A stretch of 64,000 nt of DNA from Manduca sexta (lineage: Eukaryota > Arthropoda > Insecta > Lepidoptera > Sphingidae), in NCBI RefSeq assembly GCF_014839805.1, contig NC_051128.1, positions 12,972,466 through 13,036,465 on the forward strand. Reading direction: 5' to 3'. Both the position numbers and the translations under genes were made by a program. The notes below the pieces were generated by a model. It was not told the origin of the DNA and ran no database searches. It saw nothing but the letters and a program-made list of their open reading frames with translations. Below are positions 37,701-49,700 of the stretch, piece after piece (position 1 is the first letter of the stretch; each line of letters opens with the position of its first letter).

Positions 37701-40700
37701 TTAAAATCACGTAGGCAGTTAAAAAGCGCTCACTTCGCTGATAAAATAAAATATCCTGTTATGTATAAGTTTTGTAATTGCGGTATTAATAAATCGAATT
37801 TCCTTTAAATAAGACAATTGCAAATTAAATACGTCACATTTTTGCGGTCGGTCAATTGTTAGACTACGTGAGTAAGTGCCTAACGTTTCAACTGTATGTG
37901 CAAAATGCCATATTAGGATGTTGTTAATTTATATAAACTGTACATTAAATTATGACTATAATTAAGGTAAATATTTTATCAATACCGCAAGCATAAGGAA
38001 AACCATTCTAAAACGTTACGTAGCGTGCTGAAGTCGGTCGGTATTGTAAAACAGCATTGCTTTCAGAGATTTAGGAAGATCATAAGAAAACAAGCTTTAA
38101 TAATGTTTTTATTTTCAACTTTTTCACATTTTACAAGAATTTATGACGTTGTATGCGGTCAATGGCTTGCTCAGCAACAAAACAATTTTACTTAGACTAC
38201 ATTAATTAGCTAAGCAGTAGGTCAACATGTCATACTCATGTGTGACGTAAAACTGGCGTCATTGCTACGTAATAGATTAGTCTCATTAGTGGTGGGAAAA
38301 GCCTAGTTTAAGGGTGCATAACCATAAAAGATACGATGCTGGTGGTAGGGTATATTTTATATCCACCCGTATAGCGACTACCGTACCCAATGTTAAAACT
38401 TGCCATAATGGCCCATGTAAGTGTGTCGCGTTCTAAAATCAGCCTATGTATATCAGGTTCCAACAAGCCGGCATAATTGTGTCGACTGTCGAGGGCTAAT
38501 CTCTTTTCATTGAAATTAAACTAATTTTCCGGATTCTATCGCGGTTTTTTGTTTTTTATTTTTCTCCCGACGTTTCGAAGACTTTGCAGCCTTCATGGTC
38601 ACGGGGGGGACCGAGGTGTTGTTCATCCGCAATCTCTTTTCAGTCAACATTCTAATGGAATCCCACTCCACTTACCATCAGGAGCAATGGGGTAACATTA
38701 CCATGACCATAAAACACTAATAGCACTTAATTTACTTTGCTTAGTAAACACCGGTGGCAAAGACTATAGGCGAATGTCACATTTGACAGCCTTACTACTC
38801 GTCTTTACCTTTAGCTACCTCGCGCATGTGTGCGCTAAGTCTCAGTTGCAATCGCCAGGCATGGCAGAGTATTATCTTTTTCCACTCAGCATCAGTCCAG
38901 AGTCTGGAACTTGTGCTCTGTCACATCATGGGATGGAATATGCATAGCGTAAAAGTGTGTGCATCAGTTGCGCCTATGCCTATTATAAAGAGAAAAGGCG
39001 TGAGTGTTTTACGTCTTCATGAACTTAAATCTCAACCTTAAAAGAACCATCATAATGCCCAGTTTATGCTGGCCACAATAATTCAAACCTAAACAATAGG
39101 ACATGCAACCTGCTGGTTGGCGATACAAATGTCTACCTACAATAAGGTATACGTGATGCCTACCGTGAGTAAATATTACTTTAATAATTTTAATATAAAA
39201 TTAAAACAATCATTATTTGACCACAAGTACATTCACAGATATGACATCATAACCACGATGTAAAACCTCACGTGAGATCAGGACATCGAATTGACTTTTC
39301 ATCGGTACTTATTGTTTGGTCTTGTTTAGTCCGTTTACTAATCTTAGCAACGGGACTATACTTCACTCAGAGAGTGGGACCAAGAATTTAGCAGCATCAT
39401 CTTCATCATCAGTCTTTTGACCTCCACTGCTAATAGGCTTTTCCTAAAATTTCCAGACCAACCTGTTAGTAGTAACTTGTAACGAGTTCTTGCGATCTTT
39501 ATCAATTCGTAACTAAGATTCATCACAACAAAATTTACACCTGCAAGTTGTATCCGATTTTGCCAGCTTTTGTGGAAAAAAAATAAAATTTTCTTCAATA
39601 TTGATGAAATATTTAAAAAATATATAAATATAGGTATTTTAAATGTACTTATGTATATCCTTTCCAGAAACCAGCAAATCGTTGACAATAAGCATCAAGA
39701 AGGCAGCGTCACGGAGGCTATTGAATATTTCGACCAGACAGCCACCTTTCTAGACAAATTAAGAGCTGTGCAGAAGCAGTTGAGAGAATACATAAGGTGA
39801 GGATTTTTGTTCTACGAGCAAAGAGACTTCACAGCAACTGATGGCATGAGTGACATTTGGGCGTCAGACTCCCTAAATTGCTCCGACTGTTGAGTAAGAG
39901 ATGACGTACATCATGTTTTGTCGAAGTGTGTGCGGGGTGGATTTCATACTTTGAGCTTCAATGTGGGCAGTATAAATAGTTTTTGTCGGTTTCTGTATCG
40001 GAAGAGGCTAGTGTTTTATTAAAAAAAAAAGATATCATGAAAAGTCAGTAGACACGGGTAAAAGTGAATTTACTAGTTAGTTAGTTACTTTTCCATATCC
40101 ATACTAAATAATAGACAAGAAAAGAAAAGCTTATAATTGAGACACTACAGATTATAGTACATAATGAGTACAAATCATTTTAGGATAACATTGCTATTGT
40201 GACAATTACAAAACCAAAAAATCTTCCAATATCCAAAAATAGAACCACAAATAAACGTTGGAAGTCATAATATGAAAGAAGAAGAAAGATTAATTTATAA
40301 AAAAGAATTTAATATTTACAGAGATGGAGTAACTGAAAGCCTGACTGAGGCACGAAGAAGTGAGGCAGTGTGTGCAGGCATACTGATTCTCGTGTGCGTA
40401 GTCTCACCCATTATAATAGCGCTGGTCAAAAACGCCGTGAACACAATCCAGGTGGGTTATTCGTAGAAAGTATATATAAGGATTAGATAATTTAACAATC
40501 ATTAGATAATAACTATCCGTCAAATAATAAGAATGAAATAAATTATAGAAAGCGGGTATAATTTTAGCGGTTCTTAAAGGCAAATAAAAATTCGGTGTAT
40601 TAAATTTTAGACCACAATTAAAAATGGAATCAAAAGTAAATATATTCGTTTGTAGAATTTGTCATTTCCTATACGAACAAGTTTAAAATTACGAGTGAAT

Positions 40701-43700
40701 TTAATTTTTTTATATTTGTATATGCCCACAAAACACAAGAAATATAATTCAAAGTGTGTTCTTACTTAAGAAAATATAAGAATTACATAAAATAGAAATC
40801 CTGCTAGTTATATTAATCCAAAATATTTTAAAATCTCTGACATTTTCATCGTAAAGGAGTGCCTTAAAAGTTGATTCGCCCGTTTTTCGGAAAAAGTTAT
40901 ATTGCAATTTGCTTTAACCTTCAAGTAATATTTACTTTAGTCCGCGCAGACAAAGTCGTGTGCTAGTCTTAAGTATAAGCAAATTGAAGCAAGAACAGCT
41001 TATAATATTATTTCGTATATCATTAATTATAATGATAAAGTATCCGAAAAGTTGGCATATGTCCAATAACAGACTGAAACCGTTTACAGTTGGCATTGAA
41101 TCGATAAGGGATTCTCCGAATTACACCATTTAATTTTCATTGGTATGCAGCTCTTATTATTATTATCTATTGTTTAATCGGGATATGATAGTTTAAATAT
41201 AAAATTATTGCATGTATCTGTAATAAATGTAAATTTATCAATATGTTATTCTTAGTATCTTAAAATTAAAAAGTCTGATTGCCGTAAATCTGTAATTTAT
41301 AGATTTTATATATTTTAACCTCTTATTTTACCATAAATACATACAATACACGTAATCTTTCTTCCTGTAACTGTAAATTAGTAGTGGAATGCCCCGGCAT
41401 AACGGAGACGTTAAGGTAAATAAAAAATAAAAATATAATCAGGATACTTTTATTAATTAAATGTAATTGAAACACTTAGGTAACTTATTAAACTAACATT
41501 TGGCATATAATTTGGTAGTATAAATAATCAAATAAAAAAGAAAATAAAAAAATATTAAACTGTCAATAAAACCCCATTGTGCCCCAGGGTAGGGGCAGTA
41601 TGGGGTACTTAACTAACAACGCCAAGTAAACTGCGAGCTTACTAGGGAATGAGAAAGACCGTCTGCGGAACATTATAGTTGAGAGGCTTTTCTGTAGCCT
41701 GCTATTTTACTCAAAACATCAATGGCCTGTTTCATGCTCTCCGCAGACCAACTGCCTCTCGTACTATTTTTTATGCACGTTCGTACCGTTTTATTACCTA
41801 AAACAAAATAAATTCTGTTATCAAATGAAAAGATCATTCTTTCAACCTATTTTCATAACAGCTACGGGGCACAATGGCGTACCCCATCGTACCCCGTAGA
41901 GCCATGCCCCGCTATGCCCCTCGTTTAACACCTATTTAAATAATAAACAGAAAAAACAAATCGACTGTTAGAGTAATTTTGTTCAGAATATATCGTAAAA
42001 TAATATCACTAGAAAAACACAATAAAAAAACAAAAGTAGTAGCTCAAGCATTTATCTTTTTATGTATGTTTTTGTATTCACTAAAAATTTGATCAAATAA
42101 TGGTAAAAATGTTTTTTTGGTGTAAAAACCGATGCGCTCGGTCCTGTTGCCTGTCATTGTTAGACTAAAGACTGATGCAAAATGATCTTTTGGCGCCAAC
42201 GACACAGCTGTATTGTACGTAGTTACTTGTATATGTGTGTGACCCCGTCGTGCCTCACGTCCCGTTATGCTCCCCTTCCCCTTCACACATCAGAATGTGA
42301 CTTTAGTACTTTGTATTAAGAAGAAATGTGTGTACTGGGGAACCACATTCAAAAATAAAACATGATTACGAGTTTTTGGTGCACCACCAAGGTTACCAAT
42401 GGTGTCCAATTTTAATTAAAATAGTCCTTGTGACATAGGTGCCGCCAAGATTAGTTTTAGAGGGTGCATCTGCACATGCGTATTGCACATCATAAAAAAA
42501 ATAAATCAAATTCAAATCGCGTGGATTTTTGAAAATGCTTTGTCATAAAAACCTCTATGGTCGATAGTTTCCATTGTTGCAGTTTTATTGAGTGACTTAA
42601 ATTTTATATGATTTATTTCTGGGTGGAGGGGATGCACCTACTTGCACCCCCTTCCCGGCGCCCATGCCTTATAGTGCCAGCACAAAGGTGCTGTCGAATG
42701 CGAAATCCTGCATATAATCCCACAATGACCATATCTAGGCATGAGTAATTGAATTTCGAATATTTCTTTTACCGCAGGAATTTTGATAACGAAACGATGA
42801 AGTTTATACCGAACCTATTAACATGACAGTTGGTGATTAATCGATTGTGGAAACAATGTAAAACCGCATTAAATCCATTGATAGGTATCTGGTTTTTAGC
42901 ATTTCTTTATACGAAGTGATGTCACGTTAATTTCATGCAATAGGGAGCCGGCCTATGTTTGATTTCGTTCATTATTTTATACGTAATGGTTAATAATACG
43001 AAAAAGAAGCATTCCTGCGAAAACTGCATAAAAATTGGTTAAAAAATGGGCTAGTAATTCATATTTCAAATATTGTAACGTACAGAAGTGGGCGCGTTGT
43101 GGGGATATCGCTTCATCTTTTTCTTTCACACGCGTCGTAATTCCTGATGACGTCAAATGTGCGTATTTCGTCTCTTTTCTGTATCTTGTTAATTACCCCT
43201 TCCACCGATATTCAAAGACTTATAACTTGTTGATTTTTTACCGGATTTTAATAATTCCTTTTGTGTTATAATTTATATAACGTAAATATTTGATAATAGT
43301 AAAGAACAAAAATGAGTCCGGTACCCTATTGAATTATGACACGAGCAAGTAGCTCGTCTAATGGAAAAGGACACAATTCCATATAAATAGGAGCAGCACA
43401 AGGCCTTGCATTATGGTAAATTTGATGTTATAGTTTTACCAGGAAAAAAAAACATTGCTTTTGCGTGTAAGTTTTGAGTAGGGTAGAGATATGGGTACGC
43501 AGAAGCGTGACTAGTGCACTCACTTTCCGTCCCATGATGAAATGAAATGATTTATTTAAATCCGTAAAATATCCGATGTGATAGAGGGCGAGCCTATTGC
43601 CATTGGGCACGTATTCCAAATAGCGAGCTGATACTAAATAGAAAAACCAAATATCATTTTACCCGACCTCGGGATCGAACCCGAGACCTCAGCACTACAG

Positions 43701-46700
43701 TCAAACCGTAATACAACTACGTCACAGAGGCAGTCACTATAAAAGTATCACTGGGATACAAATTTCCTACAGCCTGGTTAAGTACACAATAATACTGTTT
43801 ACTTCTAACATCCACATAGAAGATGCACAAATGTTTTGTCGAAGTGCGTGTAGTAGACCTCATACTTTGAGTTTCAATTTGGGTTTTATAATATATATTT
43901 TTTTTAATTATGAAAATTGAGTGAACATCGGTGATAGCGGACGTATGGAGCGACATGGTCGTAAAATTACGACCAAGCTCCTTTAGTAAAGATTAAAAAA
44001 AAAAACATCCAAAGACGTCCACAAACTTTTGAATTTAACTATTATAAATATAAGATAATTTATAATTATTATTTAATAAAACAACAATTAGTAGGAACTG
44101 CACACTAAGAACGTACTCTAAATCGAAGATGAATCGAGGAAACAAACTTAATCTTCGCGTCACATCGATATGTTCATTGGTTTTCCTCCCTCTATCTCTA
44201 GTGACATCATAGTGTGATCAAATGTCTTTATTATTTGTTTCCTGTTTTGGATTTCCTTGACTATATTGAGTCACATATAAGATAAAGAGCCAATAATGCC
44301 TTGAGTAAGTAATCAGTTTCCTGTACCTGTATAATATCAGGGGAATTATATTGCCAATATTTATTCGAAATGTCTTTCTCATTATCATAGAGAAAGTAAC
44401 GGGGTAGAAGGAGATTCTTATCTCCTTCTTCTTAGAAGGGGTGTTTGGTCCTCTGGAATTATTAAAAATATTTGACCTGCACTGTAATGGATATTACGTG
44501 CCATATTACAGTCCAATATTAAAATAAGACGCTAGAGGAATCCCATCTGTATTGGTTAAGCGAGATGAACTAAAATCCAAATGCTCTAATTAAAATTTTA
44601 ATATCGGAGAAAGAAGGGCTTTGTCCAGTAATTGGGATACGAGAGAAATTACATTATTATTCGTATTCATTCGTTGTTTTAAGGTTTATGCGAGGAATCT
44701 ATCAGAGAAGGCCAAGGAGCTGGAACATGAAAAGGAGTTGAGCGATTCTCTGCTGTATCAGATGCTGCCACCAAGCGTTGCTAAGCAACTTAAGCAGACT
44801 CAACAGGTGGGCAGGCAGAACTTACAAATTCCATATAATATAAATATTAAAATTTCATGTTATCACTATTTAGTTGATCAACTCTTCTGTAAGAATCAAC
44901 TATATTTCAATGTCATACTTTGTGTTAAATATAGTTTGGTCAAATGAGGTATGTGTAAATGAAGTTTGTCATAGTTGGTGTAAGGTAAATAATGTTAGAA
45001 CCAGGTTTAATCTACCATTTTAATTCCTATTTTTTATTTAGTCACAGCAAAGTGACCCCATTTGATGGTATAGCGGGGTCCCGATAGAATGTTAATGTAA
45101 ATCATGTAAGGAAATATGACTATGAATATCACTTTCTTTACCATTATGATAAATGCCATTGAAATGGTCTCTGTAATTTCAGGTGCCGGCGGAATTCTTT
45201 GCTTCGGTGACAGTGTACTTCAGCGACATCGTTGGATTTACAGCCATCGCAGCTGTTTCCACTCCATATCAGGTAGTATGGTGTTATGTTCACTGTATGA
45301 TTACCATCGGTAGCAAGCTGAATTGGGAGTGGGCATTGTACTACATAATTAGTTCGCAAAACTGACGGTAGATAAAAACTCGAATGTAGACCACATTACC
45401 GCAAACGCAGCGTTGGACACTAGCAATGGACTGAAGACTTGATAAAGGTTGCAGGAAAGCGTTGCAAGCCGCTTTTGATAGGTTCGTCTGGATCTTTAGG
45501 GATGGCCTATGGTGAAGAGTGGACTTCGTGTAGCTGATGATGATGAAGACTAGATATGTATGTTTAGATGATTCACCGAGACCAGGGTCCCAAAAACATT
45601 TCCGTCCGGAGTGCCTTACCTTAGCTCAGCACTGAGTCTACAGCAAGAGTATGTCGGTCCGACTGCGGTTTCACTGATGTCCAAATAACCAACGTGAGTC
45701 GGCGTTTAGTAATATAAGTCACATTTTCAGAAACCTTCTCCCTTTTTTAGGAAATGTCAAGGATTAGTCCTTATTCTTCTGCTTTAGGTAACACCAATAG
45801 AAAAACTTTCTTCTGACATTATATGTTTATGGTGTACACGATCTGATGACGCACTTACCGACCTACGCTATAAATAAATGTGTTTAAACATAACAGTAAA
45901 CACCAGCAAGTTGCTTAGGCTGCTTCGTGGGCGTAGTTTTTATTACGTTCACGGTACGATACTGCACTGAGATCCCGGGTTCGAATCTGGGGTCGGTTTA
46001 TATTGAGTTTTTAGCCTACAATCTAGATTTGTGTTCGATAAGGTGAAATACTCGCTTCCTATCACATCGTGTGCCGGAACACACGCTACGAAATTAGTAC
46101 TCGTATACCCTATTTATATTTCTATCTACACTCCCTTCGGGTATCAAGGCGTGATGTGTATTTATATCATAAAGTTCCTTAACATTTGCAATGATTTCCG
46201 AGTAAATACTACTCATCAAATACTATTTATTACTAAATGTTGTTCACAGATCCACGCGCGTTCATTTTTATACCGATTTCAAAGACGATCCTAATCTTTA
46301 CCTTCCAATTGATATTGAAACGTCAATTAAAATAAAGTTTGTTTGATATGTTTCCATATGGTGATTGTTATTGGTTTGTTCTTACCATAGAATTGAAGTT
46401 TGCGATAGATTGTTTCAAAAAATCAGCTGTAGCGAACTACGTGATATGACTGCATGAACATCTAACATAGCAGTGGCCATCTTATGTTCTGGTTTAAAAG
46501 AACAATCAGCTTTATTTTTGGGCGTTATGACATAACATCTTACATCTCAGGGTGGCGGGCACATGATGCCACGCTTGCAATTCACATTTATGGATAGAGG
46601 TTATTATATTTATGGAAAGCGGCGATAGCCTATTTGGGTGTGGAACGGTCTGCCAAGACGAATGTCCGCAGGTTCAAATCCCAAGGGCATACACCTCAGA

Positions 46701-49700
46701 CTTTTCTAAAAAAAAAAAATAACGTGTGTATTCTTTGTGAATTTATCGTTCGCTTTAACGGTGAAGGAAAACATCGTGAGGAAACCTGCACATCCGAGAA
46801 GTTCTCTATAGGAATTTCGAAGGTGTGTGAAGTCTACCAATCCGCACTAGGCCAGCGTGGTGGACTAAGGCCTAATCCCTCTCAGTAGTAGAGGAGGCCC
46901 GTGCTCAGCAGTGGGCAAGTATATAATACAGGGCTGATATTATTATTATTATTATGGATAGAGGTGGCTATAGGTGGAGGCGATCCGGGCAATCGGCCTA
47001 AATCTCGCGCGATGCCTTGAAGGACCTTTTTTACGATCTTACTGATGAAACTGTTAAAATGGGGCCTCGCGTCGTTTAAAGCCACCACTGCTTCGAAATG
47101 GGTTGTTACAGTTTGGAGGCGCGTCACTTAGCAGTTAAAACAGTTTCGCGCGTCATTTATTATTAAAAATATTGTGAAACAGGATATTTTACTTTCGCAA
47201 CCCATCCGTCATTCGCATGTCTCATGAATGTCCTAACCGCAAATACGTAGATGACCCAGAAAGCATGCTCGTCGCACGAGTTCGTGTTTTTTACTAACAC
47301 AACTTCTGAGTAAAAGTTACTGGTCACCAATATGTAAGGCGACTAAACGCAAAAGCCACACCTAATCTGTCCTCCCGAATAAATGGTAACAAAATGAATA
47401 CTACCTACATTAGCTGTTTAATATGTTAACTAGGCGAATGAAAGCGTGGCTATGTCGTACTTTTGACCCTCCAAGATCTACTGGCATGGTGAGTTAGTGT
47501 AAGGTGATACTAACTCACCATGCCAGTAGGGGACTGGGAAACCTCACAATGTGGCGAGGCCCCAAATCCTGTCGATAAACCTCACTCATCAACAAAACAG
47601 CACACTCTACAGCAACACATAAAAATACACACAAAATAGAACACAGAATTTTTTTTATAAAATCCCCGATAATTGACAAATAAAAACTTGGAACATTAAA
47701 ACAGGCCTAGCAATATGAGTAAGTTGGTGACCTAAAGTTAAATTATATTACTTGCGTTGTTCCAGAAAGGTATACATTATCTTACCATTTACCAATTATT
47801 TGATATATTATTGTCACTCCATACTTCTCCAGGACAAAATTAGACTATTATAGCACTCAAAGATAACGCAAATTTCAGTTAGTGAAAGTATTATTAGAAT
47901 TGGAGCAATATCTCCAAAAGACGCAGTATAAAAAATATGTTTCAGTTATATATAATAGTATAAAATACAATGAATAAGTGCAGGGTATAGGTGTAGAATT
48001 ACTCATAGTGGTAATCCATAAATTACGCCACACTGCGAATGGAACAGATCAAGAGGTCAACAAAGCGTGACGTAGTATGATTAAGAGACGATTCATAACT
48101 TTCGTGACGTCACACGTAAAAGTCTAGGTAGAGTTTTACGTACAGTAAAGAAAAATATTACTAAAATTATGATCATACGTGATCGTATGTGACAAGGTGT
48201 AGAGTTCCAAAATCATGTAAATGTTTTGAATGACGAGACGAACATGCCGATCGCCTAATGGTGAGCGATACGACTGCCCAAAACGAGAAACGACACCATC
48301 CAGAACTTTTAATTAAAAAGAGGCACTCTACTGCGCTCATATAAACCACTGCTCATAAACATCTACAATACCAGAGGAATCATCAATCATGCGTTGCCAA
48401 CTAAAATACTTGCTTAGCCGGCTTTCTCATCCTAATCATTCACAAATTTGAGATCACTAGATTCCGGGCTAATTTAGAGCAGAAAACACCAAAGTCATCT
48501 TACCCGACCCGGGGATTGAATCCCTTAGCACTGCCGTCATTCCGCAATATAACCACGGTATCAAGGTCAATAAGTATTTAATCAAGGCTATTTTGAAAGA
48601 AAAGAAAAAGGTAACTGCTACTCATCGTGGACGAGACAGACGAGAGACCTACTACGATGAAGCTGCTTAATTATGTATACAAACGCCACGCGTTCGTAAC
48701 AATATGTGATTTGATTTACATAATGCATCAGATTCTCACAGTGATTCCCTGGAGGTTGCGCAATAAATTATAACCGTTTACATTAGTGATGGGATTCCCG
48801 ATTTAACTATATATTTTTGTGGTATTACAATGAAGTGTTCCTATAGGATACCATGGATTCTTTTTGTTATTGTAACAGTTTTAAATATTGCGACACCAGA
48901 AGAACGAATTGTAGCAAGTGTTATAAATACGTATTTTTTTCTGAGTAGGTCGGTAGAATCTGGTAATGTTAGATTACATGTTGTCTCAAACTCTCAACCT
49001 TGTACCAATCATTGCACCAATCATTATTTGCTATCGTAAGTGATTATAGGTGGAGATCAATTAACATAAAATTACCTAGTTGCTGATGTAATTGTCATCA
49101 GGGATAGTGCAATATCGCGTAAGAGTAGAGAAAGCCAAATGGGATTTGTTACTTACTGTACTAAACAATTGATTTATTATATTATTATTTTTTTGTCACT
49201 AGCTCAGAGATCAGACTATCCCCGAAAATATATAAAAATAAATGTATTTATGTCCCTAGGGACTCCAAAACGGTTGCCCTCAGCAGCTATTTTAATGAAA
49301 TTTTCTGTGAATTATGATAGAGATGTGATTACAAATATTTTTTTTGTCTTTTTGGAAATTGGGTGTCATTATTGACATCTGACTATAGATTATAATAAAT
49401 GCTTGCCGCCGGAATGGTCGTTAGTTTGAGTTGCGCGTTAAGAAAAACATGCAGTCCTTATGTACTAACTACACTACTATACAATACACACAATTTCTAA
49501 AAGCAACTTTGTTTTCAGGTCATCAGCTTCCTAAATTCAGTGTACAAGTTATTCGACGAGAGGATCGAGTGCTATGACGTGTACAAAATTGAAACTATTG
49601 GGGACTCGTACATGGTAGCTTCGGGACTGCCCGTGAGGAATGGTGAGTAATCGGGAGTGTTTTTGAGTCATTTGATGACAAGATTTTGTCACGGGACAAT

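Larger units (their letters stand above)
30164..39667 (+). other. Intron 6 of the cyclase gene (largest)
   Basis: 9.5 kb. Holds a SINE-B part (30181-30325), two SINE-A copies (30483-30793 reverse, 31093-31421 forward), a family-D element split by a LINE (32041-36713), a degenerate family-F piece (about 37150-37300), a repeat shared with 57670-57790 (about 37380-37465), family F split by a hairpin-element piece (38360-38730) and a SINE-B (38862-39010). Nothing recognised in 37520-38300 or 39020-39660. Confidence 0.65.
40452..44683 (+). other. Intron 8 of the cyclase gene
   Basis: 4.2 kb. Contains the decayed transposon with a Psq-like coding piece (about 41386-42290) and a SINE-B (43494-43735). 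The segments 40452-41380 and 43740-44680 are AT-rich with nothing recognised. Confidence 0.6.
45273..49518 (+). other. Intron 10 of the cyclase gene
   Basis: 4.2 kb. Contains an RTE-like tail (45409-45550), SINE-B (45928-46160), SINE-A (46618-46955), a 21-bp perfect hairpin (47478-47529), a family-C scrap (48224-48330), a reverse SINE-B part (48447-48575) and a signal-peptide-like ORF (48830-49039). The rest is unrecognised. Confidence 0.6.

Noticed and set aside
39356..39688. 110-codon reverse ORF
   Set aside because: Antisense to exon 7 and intron 6, low-complexity hydrophobic content, no supporting motif.
42044..42286. 80-codon reverse ORF as a host gene
   Set aside because: Within the decayed transposon region; no recognisable motif. 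Mentioned only as possible element remains.
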